NCBI GenBank assembly: GCA_002286855.1
Contig: NRSV01000006.1
Coordinates: forward strand, 620,001-684,000
Reading direction: 5' to 3'
Source of the DNA: Bipolaris cookei
Taxonomy: Eukaryota > Ascomycota > Dothideomycetes > Pleosporales > Pleosporaceae
DNA length: 64,000 nucleotides
Both the position numbers and the translations under genes were made by a program. Under the pieces are notes generated by a model. That model did not search any database. It was not told where the DNA came from and saw only the letters and a list, made by a program, of their open reading frames with translations. The stretch's first letter is position 1. The number at the start of each line of letters is the position of its first letter. Positions 11,641-23,432 of this stretch are shown here, piece by piece.

Positions 11641-12502
11641 GCAGAGGGTGCGGGGCTCCCGGCAGCACCAAAATAGGCCGGTCTAATCTTGGCCACCCAC
11701 TATCACCCATCACCACCGATGCCTACCCGCCATGCCGGATGACAGCGCGGGTGACGCGATGCTTCCTCCCATCCGCCCTTTTCCCAAGCCGCACCGCTGT
11801 TCTTTTTATTTTTTCCTGCTTGTCAGACGATGCAAGCCTCGTTGGCAGCGAGGCCTCCAATCTCTGTGTCCCCCAGGCTGGCTGCGCGCCCGTCTGAGGC
11901 ATCGCTGCGCCGTGGTCTCAAACATGGGCCCAGCCATGGATGCGAAACAGGTACGCCCGCAAGCGACCCTGCCCTGCCTTGCGCGACAGGGCCCGGCTCC
12001 CAAATTTCGCCGTCGTTTTTTAAACGCAGAGCCATTTGCTGCTCGCAATACTGCCACGAGTGACGGCGGACCTGCCCAGACTTTGCCAGACTCAGCACAC
12101 TGTGCAGCTTTGGTCAGCAAGCGTTGGACCATGGCGCCGGACAAGTGGATCGAGTCGACTGGAGCCCGTCTCCGCTCTCGACGCCGCCGGCCTACACACT
12201 AATACTCCACCATCCATCCTCCCCAGTGCCCGCCAGTGCGGTAGGAAAGAGGGCGAAATAAACACCAGTTGGCGTGCTTTGCCTTGCTCTGCCGTGCGCC
12301 TTGTCGTGCTGTTGCTGCTGCTGGTGCTGCAAAAAAAGTTAGGTACTTGTATGAGTACAAAGCGGGCCGGGGCTGGATTCGGTACCCTGTACAGGCGTAA
12401 TCGTTCTATGCGCCCTTGTTCGGCACCACCGCCGTCGAGGCATGCGGCGTCCGCTGGCTGGCTGGTTGGCTGGCTTCCTGGCTGCCGACCCTCTTGCCGG
12501 CA

Positions 12503-12527
12503 CACCACCACCACCACCACCACCACC
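12503..12527. repeat. CAC trinucleotide microsatellite
   Basis: About eight CAC units in tandem in the upstream region of the ELL gene. Confidence 0.9.
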
Positions 12528-12721
12528 TCTCACGCTGCTTCCCGCCCAGCTCACCTTTCTTCACATCGCCCGTGTGTGAGGACTCTGGAACTTTGTCGTT
12601 GTTCTTGTCTGGTTGTTCCAAGCCCTTGGTCCTGTGTGCGTGACGACCAATCGTTTCATCATCGTACCTTGACCCCCGTGCACGCTCGTTCGCTGGAATC
12701 CGCCGCGCTATGACGGCCTAA

Positions 12722-12766
12722 GCTGTCTGACCTGTCTGACGGTCCTCACGGTCCTCACGGTCCTCC
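12722..12766. repeat. 9-bp tandem repeats upstream of ELL
   Basis: CTGTCTGAC occurs twice, directly followed by GGTCCTCAC-type units three times. Confidence 0.75.
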
Positions 12767-12997
12767 GAGCAGCGAGCCCTTTGTTCGCTCCTTCGTCCTC
12801 TCTGAGCAAACCACCGCCTCATCCAAACACCAGACGCCTTCGTCACCAGGCCTCTGCCCCGAACTCGGCTGCACTGCTTGCTCTCCGCTCGGTGCCTGGG
12901 TGCTCTCTCCATGCATTGCACTTCCTAGCAACACCCTGGTGCGAGCTTCACACCTCGTTCCACCTCATTTCCAAGCCTGGCTGCCACACACTCCAAG

Positions 12998-15365
12998 ATG
13001 GCTGCTTCGCTACTTCCTACGGGCGGCATTGCCCTTGTCGGAGCCCCGGATGGTGACGTCGCATTCAAGGACGCCAGATGCACGCCTGTCCAGGCCATGC
13101 AAGTGGACATTACCCAGGACATCATCGACGAGCTCCTCGAAAACGCCAGGGGCGGAAAGCAACCACAGATAGTCTTTGGACGCACTCCAGTACGTGTGCA
13201 CCTATGCCCCCCAAAGCCCTATGGCGCCTGCACGCTAGCTATCATACTCACCGTTGTCGTTGTCGTTGTCGTTATCGTCGTCATGGGGCGTTCGACTCGG
13301 TGGAACGGGATAATGCAGCATGACCTAAGCTAACCACAACAACAGCAACTCAAATATGGCGACAAGACGCACATGCTGCAGAGCAGCGCCGAGCTTCATC
13401 GATACGAACTATACAAGTCCAGCGAGGATAGCAGCGACGACAGTCAACTCGTATTCGCCGGTTTGATCCACCACAGTCTCACGGTCCACAAGGCGGAAGA
13501 TGTCACGGCAGGCGTAGACTCAGCGCTGGAGCAGCTGAGGAGCAACATGGCTGCCATCTCCGAGTTCAAGGAAGCCAACAAGTATGCCTCCCCAGTGGCC
13601 CTGCGCCTGCTCTTGCCCCTTTGCCTTTTGTCGAGAGACTCGAGCACCCTTGTCGCATGATGCAGCCATAATGTTATGGCAACCATTTGTGCACACCAGG
13701 ACTAACAATACTTGCTGCAGGACAATTGTCGCCGATGCCACGCCAGGACGCACCCCGGTCCATCGTCGCTTCCCTTCGGCGGGCTTCAAATCGTCGCATC
13801 TTGCGCCTTCACCCTTGCTGAGCGCGCCATCGTCGCCGATGCACAAGCGCCCACCCACTTCCCAACCCACAAACAGTCATGATGTCGTTGTCAATGCCCT
13901 CCGTGTCCCCGTCATTCACCTCCTCGCGCGCGAGCCTGCCACCGAGGCCTTGCTCGCTGCCACGTGTCGCACCTCGCTAGCCAGCATCCGAGATGTTTTG
14001 CCCAAAATTGCGAAACGCTCTACGACCGACTCCGACAAGTGGCAACTCACGGACAAATCCTTTCGTGAAGTCAACCCCTACAAGTTTCCCTATCAGAGCT
14101 CGGAGGAGCGTCAGCAGGCCATTGACAGCGCCATCAAGTCGTTTGATCGCCAACGACTGTCAAAAGATGACAAGCTCTGGCAGATTCTGCTGCCGCAGGA
14201 CCAACGAGGCCAAGGCATCTGTTTGTCGCGTTCGACGGTGAAAGCGCCTGAGGCGAAACCGAAAGCAAGCACCCCCATGCACAAGATTTCGGATCTTACC
14301 AAGAAGAAGCCTGTAGCTAAGAAGGCGGTCGACAAAGCTGCCCCTGAGCGGAAGCCGAGGGCCACAAAGGATGGCGAGACTAAGCAAAAGGTTGCAAAGG
14401 AGATTGAGATCAAACCCAAGTCATCAATCAAGGAAAAGTACTTGGCGCGCCAAAAGCTAGCGGTGAAGGAAGTGAAAGAGGAACCCAGAAAAGCTTCGAC
14501 CCCAGCCACGTCTACACCCGTCACCTCAACTTCACGACCTGCTGCACCTCCTATCCACAGCACAACCTCAACCGACGCTTCCAAAACCCGTGCACAGAAG
14601 CCATCCACTGCAGAAGGCAATACCACGATTCGTGTAAAGTCCAAAATGCCAGTACGAGATACACAGAGGGACCGCCCTGTTCAGAGGCCCTTCAAGCCCA
14701 CCGTGCCAGTAAATACCAAGCCGAAAAATCCCTCGCCGCTCTCAGCTTCGCCGCCCATCAACGCCAGCGACTTGGACCAGTCACATCCTGCCCATGAGGC
14801 TCTCGCAGCATCGCCTGCCAAATCTTCCACCAACTCTGACCGCTCACTCAAACGCAAGGCCAACGATATTGACAGCGACATTCACAACCACAACATAGTG
14901 ACCAAGAAGCTGCAGGTTAGCCGCGCAACTCCGAAACAAACCACCTCACATGGCAATGGCAAGCCCAATGCCTCTACGCCCTCCTCTACTAGCTCTATTA
15001 AACGCAAGTCAGATGACTCATCTGCATCCAACACTCCTTCTACCGCGCCAAAGGTTCGCAAGGTTGCCAACATCGATACTGGCCTCGCCTCGCGCTACCA
15101 CCACAACAACCCTCGTGCGTCACCAGGCGCCTCGTCCTCATCTACCACATCCCCATCCATGCCGAGCCTTAGCTTCCGACAAACTGTCGAGCTTTCCCAA
15201 AAATTCCAGAAGTACTACAAAAAGTACGAAGCGCTGTACTGGGAGCTGACTGAAGCCGAGAAGCCGCCAACCGAGGCCCAGCGAAACGATCTGCTCAAGA
15301 TGCACAAGAAGCTGGAGGAGATGAAGAGGGAGATTAAGGCGGGTGCTGGTATGTACCACCGATGA
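12998..15365 (+). CDS. RNA polymerase II elongation factor ELL
   Basis: Three exons, 12998..13189, 13346..13581 and 13721..15365, give 690 residues. Intron donors are GTACGT and GTATGC; the second intron has an ACTAAC branch and CTGCAG acceptor. ELL proteins raise the elongation rate of Pol II by suppressing pausing and belong to (super) elongation complexes in the nucleus. The N-terminal ~145 residues match the ELL N-domain (GGIALVGAPDGDVAF, LVFAGLIHHSLTV). A winged-helix segment follows near residues 200-265 (NALRVPVIHLLAREPATEALL, then SDKWQLTDKSFREVNPYKFPYQ). A long basic, S/T/P/K-rich disordered linker runs from about 290 to 620. The end (about 630-687) is the occludin/ELL helical domain (SFRQTVELSQKFQKYYKKYE, LYWELTEAEKPPTEAQR, MHKKLEEMKREI). 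This order N-domain, linker, OCEL is the usual ELL plan, so identity is firm. Confidence 0.92.
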
Positions 15366-16460
15366 CGGAGCGAATCGTGTTATCGCTTATGAAAACTGCA
15401 TTCAGTACGCGCTTGATTTATTACAGCACAGCTTTGCATATATACCCACGGCCTACCAGTCTGCTAAGAATAGCGGCAATCTGCATACCCCGAAAAGGTG
15501 TTTGGAAATGCTTTCTGATTTGGGTGTTTCTTCGGGGCGTTTCTTGGGTTTACAGATGTTCAACGGTGCATTGGGGATATGGTGTTAATGTTTGGTCATG
15601 TTTTGCACGCCTATGTACGTGCGGTTCGCCGACACTTATTCTCAATGTCTATGAACGCGATGATCTTTTATGCCGGTAGATACACAAAATGGTTTTGTTT
15701 CCAAACTCAGCATTAGTATAGAATACACGCTCCAATCTTATCAGAAACCTTCGCAGTCTGCCTCTGATGTTTGGTTGTAAGCTCTCAGAGCTCCATTTGC
15801 CCCGTGCATGCTGTTGATGGGAGAATGTGGTCCACCAACACGATCACACCCGGCCATTCACGCGCTAAAGCTGGCCTAGCGCCGCCCACATCTCTATCAG
15901 GGAACCCGGTGCCGCGACCTGCATAAGGGATATAATTGTACTTGTGAAGGTGAATAATATCCTTCTCTTCCCCTCCTATGCACATCACAACACTGGCGAA
16001 ATTCAATAAACGCTACTTATAAAACGCCACCTATGAATAGTAAGTAAGAAAGAGAGGACCCAGGCCCCCAACGATCGGCTCATGCCGATCGCAGCATCCA
16101 GACCAGCAGCAAATCCTGCTCTCCCCCCTCCTAAACCTGCCAAGCCGCGCAGCCGGGAGCCGGGGGGACGTGTGCTCCAAGCAGCAAAGCCCGCTTGCGC
16201 AACTTGGGAGATCTACGGGCTGTTGCTTGCTGCTGCGCACCCCTGCTCAACGTCATCCACTTTTTTTTGGCAGTTCTCAGCCCTATTTACTTTACAACGA
16301 CGCTAAGCTTCTTGTCCTGACGCAATGTTGATCATCATCATCATCATTTCTTCCCATCAAAAACACCATACACATAACGACTTTTAACTCGCAGCTGCAA
16401 CCTTCTCGTCCAATTTCTCTGTTGCTGTGTCGATTTTATACATAGTTTGATTCTTGTCTG
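15366..16460. other. Intergenic region between ELL and the DUF2237 gene
   Basis: It should carry the 3' end of ELL and the promoter of the DUF2237 gene. A T-run at 16261-16268 and an ATC trinucleotide run near 16331-16347 are present. No gene is supported. Confidence 0.55.
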
Positions 16461-17335
16461 ATGCGCCTGATACGAACACTCCTGTCGAATCTCATTCGCA
16501 CACCGACAAAACGCGATTACGCTCACGTTCACGACGTGCAGATTAAGTGGGACGGTGTTGTGAGTGTTAAGGAGGGCAGGAAGGATTCTTCTACTGCTGC
16601 TATGGCTTTGAATGGTATGTGAACACTTGGATATACAGTAGTCTAGACCCCCTGCCCCCCCCCCTCCCACCTCCCTGCGGTGGGGGGAACAACGACTTCA
16701 TGCCCTGGACCCTCGACCACTTTTTTATTCTGGGGGTGGCGGGGAGAGATAACGTGGGAAACGTGCCCTCCCCCCTTTTGTTCATTTTTTGCATGAAACG
16801 GGGATATTGTGTGATTGTCAGGCACCGCGTGTTTCAGGAATTTCGTTCCAAGGTTGAGCAAGGGGGAGGACGTGGGGGTTTTTTTATGCATCATCCATCG
16901 TTTCGCGGAGAAATTTCCACAATTGGCGAGAGAGATGGACAAGTTTTTTTTTTTGCTAATTATGTTTTTCTGGGGTTGAATACAGTTTTCAAGCAACCCC
17001 TCGCACTGCACTCGACACAGCCGTTGACGGGCTTCACGCGAACGGGATACTGCGAGGTGCCACCGTCGGATGCGGGTAACCATGCCATTGCGGGCATCGT
17101 TTCAAAGGAGTTTCTGGACTTTTCGGCGGCCCGCGGTAATGATTTGCGTCAGGTGGGGCTGACAGATGGGTGCAAGTGGTGTTTGTGTGTGAGTCGGTGG
17201 AAGGAGGCGTTTGATGCGCGGACAGGGCTGGATGATAAGAAGGTGCCCAAGGTTGTGCTTAAAGCTACAAATGAGAAGGCGTTGATGGGGGTGGCGATGG
17301 AGGATTTGAAGAAGTTTGCGGTGGATGCGGAGTAG
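16461..17335 (+). CDS. DUF2237 family protein
   Basis: Two exons, 16461..16614 and 16986..17335, encode 167 residues. The 371-bp intron (GTATGT donor, TACAG acceptor) is longer than usual here but the phase fits and no frame-preserving alternative was seen. The C-terminal ~110 residues are a full DUF2237 domain: NVFKQPLALHSTQPLTGF, TRTGYCEVPPSDAGNHAIAG, FLDFSAARGNDLR, DGCKWCLCVSRWKEAF, ending VVLKATNEKALMGVAMEDLKKFAVD. The conserved cysteines in GYC and CKWCLC are all present. Bacterial and eukaryotic members share this domain but no reaction is established. The N-terminal 50 residues (MRLIRTLLSNLIRTPTKRDY and on) are rich in Arg and Leu with few acids, which suggests a mitochondrial targeting sequence; this is inference. 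The downstream neighbour is convergent. Confidence 0.87.
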
Positions 17336-18742
17336 ATGGTGGAGGGGATGTAAGAGTTGGTGGAGTTGGTATTGGGTAGGCTTCCTGACTTGAAATGAAC
17401 TTTTTTTTAAAAAAAAATTCTTAAGATTACTTTCTAGTGGCTGTTTGTACTGTTCTTTCACTGCCTTGCCATTTCCTTTGGTAGTCCTCTGACCACCTAA
17501 TGATCATATGTCTGTACAAATTCAGCTCAACACACAACCTCCATACTCCTTTCCTCATGCAACCTAGAACAAAAGAAGCTCGCATTTTTTAATCCTCAAC
17601 CACACACAACATATTCCAACTCGTACGCAACACATCTTGTAGCCTCCATCATCACTCTCCCCCCTCCCCCATCTTTTCTCCTTTCCTGTACCCAATATAA
17701 ACAACAAGGGACCCTCTAACCCGGTCTTCTCCCTTGTATACCTGTCTTCCCCATTTCCTCACGTATATCTACTTCACACACCTTACATACACATTCAGAA
17801 AGAAATAACATCCCTCCCCCTCAAAAAAGTCTATTGCAGCCGAGCCCTTTTTTTCTGTTGCGAACAACTGTCATCGGTCTAAATCCTGGTTTCTAAGTTG
17901 TGCTTGGGTTATGAAAAAGCAGATTAACCCGGGTTGGATATTAACATTTTCGCAATTTTATCGAAGAAAAAGGGTGAGATAATGAGAGTATAATGACAAT
18001 GTATACTTTAACAGGAGAGGCGATACATGTAGTTCCATTTTTTTTTGGGAGAGGGGGGGGGGGTGTTGCATAGGAGATTGTAAAGAGGATCAAGAGATGT
18101 TGAATAGGCTGTGTGGTGTAAGACAAAGAGGTATAGCGATATAATGTTTGTATTCTCATTATCTTTCACCGTACCACGAGAACATTTTAAATTTGGTCTT
18201 TTCGAATGAGAAACCCTTGCCCCGCGGCGATAATAGCGTGGTTGCTAAACTACTTACGGCTTGAAGAAGAAGAAGAAGAAGAAGAAGAAGAAGAAAACGG
18301 AATGGATATGGTTACTGATTTCTTGCTATGTACATGCTTGGATGGGTTGATTCGGGAAATACGTGCCATTTTCCCCGCAACTGATTGAGTAGAAGTGTGC
18401 AAAGTGGGTTGAGAACGAGAAAGTGCAAAACCCAAGTCAAGATTTTTTTTGCTTTGCTTTGCGAAAAAAAAAGTTTTGATACGCATATATTGAGCAGTGC
18501 ACACGAAGCTTCAATGACAGTACTCAAGTAGTATAACTGTTCTATTGCACATAATCTAAACGCCTTTCGCTATGTCCTACCAGCAAAAAAGTCAGCGTAC
18601 GAATTTTAAGTCCTCCCCAAGATACTAGGTAATAATAACATCACCCCTTATCATATGCCACATAACACCAACGCCGTACCTATAAACCACCTCGCACAAT
18701 ACACACTATACTGCATCTCTTATGCACGAGTCTACAGCACCA
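17336..18742. other. Convergent intergenic region
   Basis: It lies between two 3' ends (DUF2237 gene and Rmd1/8-type gene). It has pyrimidine-rich stretches around 17640-17830, several homopolymer runs and a GAA microsatellite. I see no gene. Confidence 0.55.
18262..18296. repeat. GAA trinucleotide microsatellite
   Basis: About ten GAA/AGA units stand in tandem. A short open frame across it yields a poly-Glu run and is not regarded as a gene. Confidence 0.9.
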
Positions 18743-20545
18743 CTACCCCGCAACCAAACTCTTAACACCACCCCCAATCCAAACCAACCCCCTCGCAGCT
18801 AGCAACCCGGGCCCAGCATACGCCGGCGGCCCCATCCCCTTCAGCATCGCCGCCGCACTCAAACCACCCGCTCCCCCGGCAACCGGCACATTCATCTTTC
18901 CCTTCTGCAAAATCGCAAACCGCAGCAGCACCTCCAGGCACGTAATACAAATACTCAATACAATCAGCACAATAATAATCCATGTAATCTTGGTCATTTT
19001 GCGATCGCTAATAGAGTCAGAGAGGATTTCGCCGAGGTCGAGAAAAACCTGGCAGCGCTCATTGAGGACTTGGATGCGGGGTTTGATTTCGAGGTATTCG
19101 CGAACGGCGGTGTAGAGGGGGTGTAGGGTTGGTTCTGCGTCCCAGAAGAAGCTGGGGGTGTCAAGCATGTTGGAGGCTGCGGAGAGTTAGCAAGGGGGTT
19201 CAGGAGTAGGTGTGCGGGAAGGAGAGATGAACGTACAAAGATTTACTTCGACACGACTGGTGAAAAGCTGGCCAATCATTTTGACGACGTCTGTTCTTCG
19301 CATACCCAACTTACCCGTTAGCGCTAGACGCTTCGGGACGTTTTGTGCTGCAAGCATAGTTCTGTTCATGCCTTCTTCGAACAAGCTGAGTTTCGTGCTT
19401 TGAGCGATTGCGTGGCTCATAGCCAACTTAATCATGTGGTCGCCGCTCTTCAGGGTAATCATGTCGTTGTACATGCGTGGCCGTTGGATTTCCGGGTTGT
19501 ATTCAAAGTGAAATTCTTCCGTCTCAAAGTCGGACTCGGTCAAGGGCCGTGTTGCAAGCGAGACGCCAGTCGCAGTGGAGGAAAAGGTGAGGTCGGCGAG
19601 GATATCCTTTTCTTGCTTTTCGGTAAAGTTCCAAAAGACTGCTACGCCGTAGGAAAAGACAAACATCTCGCCAAAACTCAGCGCATTGGGCGCAACTCTC
19701 GAATTCTCGGCCGAGTCTCTGCGGTCGAGCGTTTGGTTGTAGGGTTGGTCTAGTTCATGCTCGTCACGCACGAAATAGGTTTCCTCGTTGCCAAAGTATC
19801 CCTCGTGATGATCGCGTTGCTCATTGCGCTCGATTTCCTCGTCGAGCACCGTCTTTCCACCTGGACTTTTTAGCGCAGGGCTGCTGCGGACTCGGTAGCC
19901 GTCGCTTCCTGGCAAGAGTGGGAGATGGTATACGGTGTATAGACAGTCATCGTACAGCTTGGTACGCGCATGGTGTTGGTCCTTGACAAACTGAGCGGTG
20001 GCCTTCATTTTGTACGCCTGCGTAGTGCAATAGGCTGTGACGCGCGAGAGCTTGTCCGTCCTCCTGGCTTTGGGCAGTCGCTCCGCATAGCTTTTATCAT
20101 TGGGGCCGCCATTTGTTGTCCGTCTCGCAAGATCCTCGTCAGTAGGTGGGCCATCGTACTCGTCGTCATCGAATTCAGTCTTCTCTTCCTCTTCTTGTCC
20201 ATCCGTCTCGGGTAAGAGGACTAGCTTTTCGCTGAGCTTGCTTGATCGCGTCGGCATGTGCTGAGGAATCAGGCGACCAGAGAGCCTGGGGTCGAGCGGG
20301 TGCCGACCACTGGGGGTGCGCGTGTGGACCATAGGTCGACTGCCTGGCGGGCCTCGTCGTTGCTGGCTGGGGATATCGGAAGCGTACTGCAGAATGTTGT
20401 CGACCGAGATGAGTCGCGCGCTGGTGCTCTGCCTCTGTACAGCGCTGGGTCGCTGTGGTGGCCGTGATGCTCTGGGGGTATTGTCGCGAGCATCGGTCAT
20501 GAGCACCGTCGGCCCTCTCTTGCTCTTAGCAGTTGGTCCGCTCAT
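18743..20545 (-). CDS. RMND1/Sif2 (DUF155) family protein, Rmd1/Rmd8-like
   Basis: Two exons, 20545..19237 and 19176..18743, encode 580 residues; the 60-bp intron has GTACGT, GCTAAC and CGCAG. The N-terminal ~150 residues are disordered and basic with an acidic patch (EEEEKTEFDDDEYD). The DUF155 core starts near RVTAYCTTQAYKMKATAQFV and includes LSFGEMFVFSYGVAVFWNFTEKQE, LTESDFETEEFHFEY, PRMYNDMITLKSGDHMIKLA and SHAIAQSTKLSLFEE. A single membrane helix near the C-terminus (ITWIIIVLIVLSICITCLEVLL) follows a FLDLGEILSDSISDRKM segment, the usual end of this family. Yeast Rmd1 and Rmd8 are named from a defect in meiotic nuclear division; mammalian RMND1 acts at mitochondria. The form with a long N-terminal tail favours Rmd8/Rmd1 rather than the mitochondrial member. 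The exact biochemical role is not known. Confidence 0.9.
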
Positions 20546-21241
20546 TTTGCTGGTCGTTGCAATCCACTTGACTAGTGGCCGTAGTTTCGAGGATCAGCTG
20601 GGAGCTACTGGTTCGCAATTCCCGCGAATATGGTAACAAATAACGTGTACAGAACTATTAGACAGAATTTCGATCGCGATCTGGTGAACTGCAGCTGTTG
20701 CGGCGCGAGTTGCACCGACAATGCACGTGGTGTTGACACTTGAAGCCGTCGAGCCCGGCCCGGGTTCACGTCATTACGCCTTGGCGTGCATGCACCCTAG
20801 GTATCTATCTCCACATACTAACGGTTCGCCAAACGTTCATCGGGGATGCATGCATGTCACAAAGCCATCACGTCACTTGTGCAATTACAGATACAATTGT
20901 GTTGTTACGGATGTTGTATATCCATTGGGCTTGCTAACTGAATGCCTGGTGCTAACTCCAGAACGCCATGCTCTCTACCTGGAGACTGGCTGTCCATAAC
21001 CAGAAGACACCAAAAACAAGCTTCAGACCAAAGCAACAAAAGGAAGTCCTGCTATAGGTCGTGTATCGACGGAGCGAGGGGGTATCTTATCCATCGCCCA
21101 CTTGACGTACATCTGCATATCCTCCCTTTCAAGCCGCCTCTGATACTGCAGCCATTTCATGCAGATGAAAACGCCAAAGAATAGAAGCAAAAACATTACA
21201 CATTCGAAGGTAAAACCAGACGACTACTTGGCCGTCATACT
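20546..21241. other. Intergenic region between tandem leftward genes
   Basis: It should contain the promoter of the Rmd1/8-type gene (20546-20800) and the 3' end of the Rax1 gene. No open frame with a domain is present. Confidence 0.55.
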
Positions 21242-22439
21242 TCACAAGCGCTTGCCTGGAACGAAGATAAAGAGGCAGCACAGAGCTACTGTGACTACCA
21301 AGAACATGACCAAGACAGTCAGGGAGCGTCTTGCGAGCGTCTTCTTCACAAACGGTTCCCTGATCTTGTTAAAATCAAAGAAAGTATACTCGCTGTAACC
21401 CGCAATGGCAATGATGGGGTCGAGCATGTACTGGTGGGTGAATATAAGGTATATAGCGATGGTGAAGGGTAGAATGATCTGCAAGTATCGTTAGTCGACT
21501 CTTGTCTCAAGGTACGAATCGTCATTACATACCCAGCACCGTGTAGCTCTTGACTTGTCCAGAAAGATGAGAATGAACGAAGTCCACATGGCCGCGAAGA
21601 AGCTGATCAATCCCACAATGAGGCGCACCATCATGCTCTGAGGCACAAGGTTGCCGAGGCCCTTGTTCTGCAGGAACCCAGGGTATGCGTCGCGCTCCAT
21701 CGCTTGGAAGACGTAGTCTTTAGCCTGGTCAAAGAGCTCAGGATCCGCACGCTGCTCCGGTCCTTCGATCGCTTCTTGTACATCAGATAAAATGCTCTGG
21801 GGAATGACAATCTCTCGTTCTGAGCCTGGAAGCAGATATGTGTAGAGAATCTTTTCCGCCGATGCACGCAGGTCCTCTCTCCCTGGCTGTGTGTTGTCGA
21901 CAGATGAATTGTGGCCAGGCGAGCTCGAATCACCGGGTGTCTCGGACGCGTACGGGCTCGGTCTTTGAAAGTCGCCAGTCGGGTTGCTACCTTGGCTGTG
22001 TTGCGGCGAATGGTTGGGACTTCCACGTTCAGAGCGAAGGAAGGCGGACAATCGCTGGTCGGACATGTTGTCGCCCTTTTCATTAGACGGTCCTTCTCCG
22101 GCATTGTCCATGGCGAAAGTCGAATACCGGTTGTTGTCCAGATCGGGTGTTCCCTCAATCATGCTGCGATGTAATCTACGAACATAAAGGCGGCATAGCT
22201 GCAGGTGCTGTGAGACATCGAGCCTGGGGTTTTGTTAGCTTATCGCAAATCATCCGGGTGCGATCATCGTACCAGAAGTCCAGGTAGTCGACCGATCGCT
22301 GCTGGTCTCGCATGTAGATGTAAAAGGAGAACAGGTCCAGAGGTGCGACCGTCTTGCGGCTCAACACCTCAAAGAGCGTCGGGAAGCGGTTGCGGGCGGG
22401 ACCGTAGTCCATGGAGACCTTGTCATCAGGGTGCGACAT
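21242..22439 (-). CDS. RAX1: Rax1-like RGS-domain membrane protein
   Basis: Three exons, 22439..22273, 22223..21533 and 21478..21242, encode 364 residues. Both introns are 50-55 bp with good donors (GTACGA, GTATGT), and the second splice restores a membrane helix. The first part is an RGS-like fold (RFPTLFEVLSRKTVAPLDLFSFYIY, QRSVDYLDFWLDVSQHLQLC), interrupted by a ~75-residue S/P-rich insert, and completed by SEREIVIPQSILSDVQEAI and LFDQAKDYVFQAMERDAYPGF. The C-terminal third has three predicted membrane helices (MMVRLIVGLISFFAAMWTSF, IILPFTIAIYLIFTHQYML, LTVLVMFLVVTVALCCLFIF) and between them DPIIAIAGYSEYTFFDFNKI. This matches yeast Rax1, which with Rax2 marks old division sites for bipolar budding. 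In hyphal fungi the homologue probably helps choose or keep growth sites; that is inference. Confidence 0.88.
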
Positions 22440-23432
22440 GGCTGCGGACAGGCGGATGGGGTGGTAGCGAGAGGCGCGCGACAGGTGTCGCTGGTGGACG
22501 AAGAATGAAGACTATCGATAGACACAGGGTCTGGCGAAGGGCACAGAGCCCGCAATGCGTTTGCTTGTTTGGCGCTCTGGGTTGACTAGCAATGCGCAGG
22601 CTGCATGAACGACAGGAGATGTGCCGATGGTCGGGTAGAAGGCGAGTTGGCGGTAGGTGGCGCCTCGAGACAGGCGACAGCAGCTGGTCGACGGGAGGGG
22701 TCGCCTTTGGGAGAGGTGCGGGCGTAGTGGTTGCGCGTGTCGACACGTCGTTGAACCTAGCGTGAAGAATGGGAGATTAGGAGTGAGGTTGGGGCCCCAG
22801 CTTGGCACAACGGTTGGTGGAGCGAGCGGCAGTGGCTTGCTTGCGATGCGTCGTCGATTCACGCCCTGTACGACGGTGAGGTTCGCAGCAGCTGAAGCCT
22901 CGTTTCACGTCATTTGCGACTTAGTGATATATAATACATAAGGTTCGCGTCTTTCATTCATCTTTGTGCATCCATTGTGGGAGTTGGCATTGCTGCCAAA
23001 GGCCTGAAACACGATGGCTCCACGCAGCTACCACACCTCACGTGATTGCCCCTGCCCATGCTGACGACTGTAGTAGCTGGCGAGCTCGGATGACAACGGT
23101 TGTCAGGAGGGCGACAAGCCGTGGAATAATGAGCAGACGTTAGCGGTGAGTATTCCTTGGCGATCAATGCCGTTTCTTTTGCTGGTTGCTATTTATACGC
23201 TAGCTAGGGGCACCATCGGGGACGTCCAAGCAGGCGCCACTGAAAGCCCTCTATTTTCCACCATGTGCTGTGTGCAAAAGCTTCAAGAGTCATGTCTAGG
23301 CCTTCGCCGCTAGACACGTTGATAGGCCACCACTTGCGCTGTTTGACGCCACTAGACCCATGGGGCTGAAGCAGGCAGCAGTCATTACATACTTCTGTGT
23401 GTTTACAGCCTTGTTGAGCCTATACATATAAG
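22440..23432. promoter_or_regulatory. Divergent promoter region, Rax1 / dioxygenase genes
   Basis: About 1 kb separates two divergent starts. It includes stretches of higher GC (22440-22870) next to the Rax1 start and a more AT-rich stretch toward the dioxygenase gene. I see no gene in it. Confidence 0.5.

Larger units (their letters stand above)
7947..12997. other. 5 kb gene desert with many simple repeats
   Basis: I find no open frame here with a recognisable domain or a consistent splice pattern on either strand. The stretch is full of short tandem repeats and homopolymer runs (listed separately), with several CT-rich and C-run stretches near 8870-8960 and 12540-12990. The last few hundred bases are C/T-rich and likely hold the promoter and 5' leader of the ELL gene. 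The region could host a long non-coding transcript or a long regulated promoter, but the sequence gives no direct proof. Confidence 0.6.

Noticed and set aside
12036..12713. 225-codon frame upstream of ELL
   Set aside because: Low-complexity translation (poly-Thr/His from the CAC repeat, Cys/Arg-rich parts), no domain, no splice support.
14111..14644. 177-codon frame antisense to ELL
   Set aside because: Shadow of the Lys/Ser-rich ELL linker; no domain.
18206..18388. Short frame with a poly-Glu run
   Set aside because: The run is the translation of the GAA microsatellite; the rest shows nothing.
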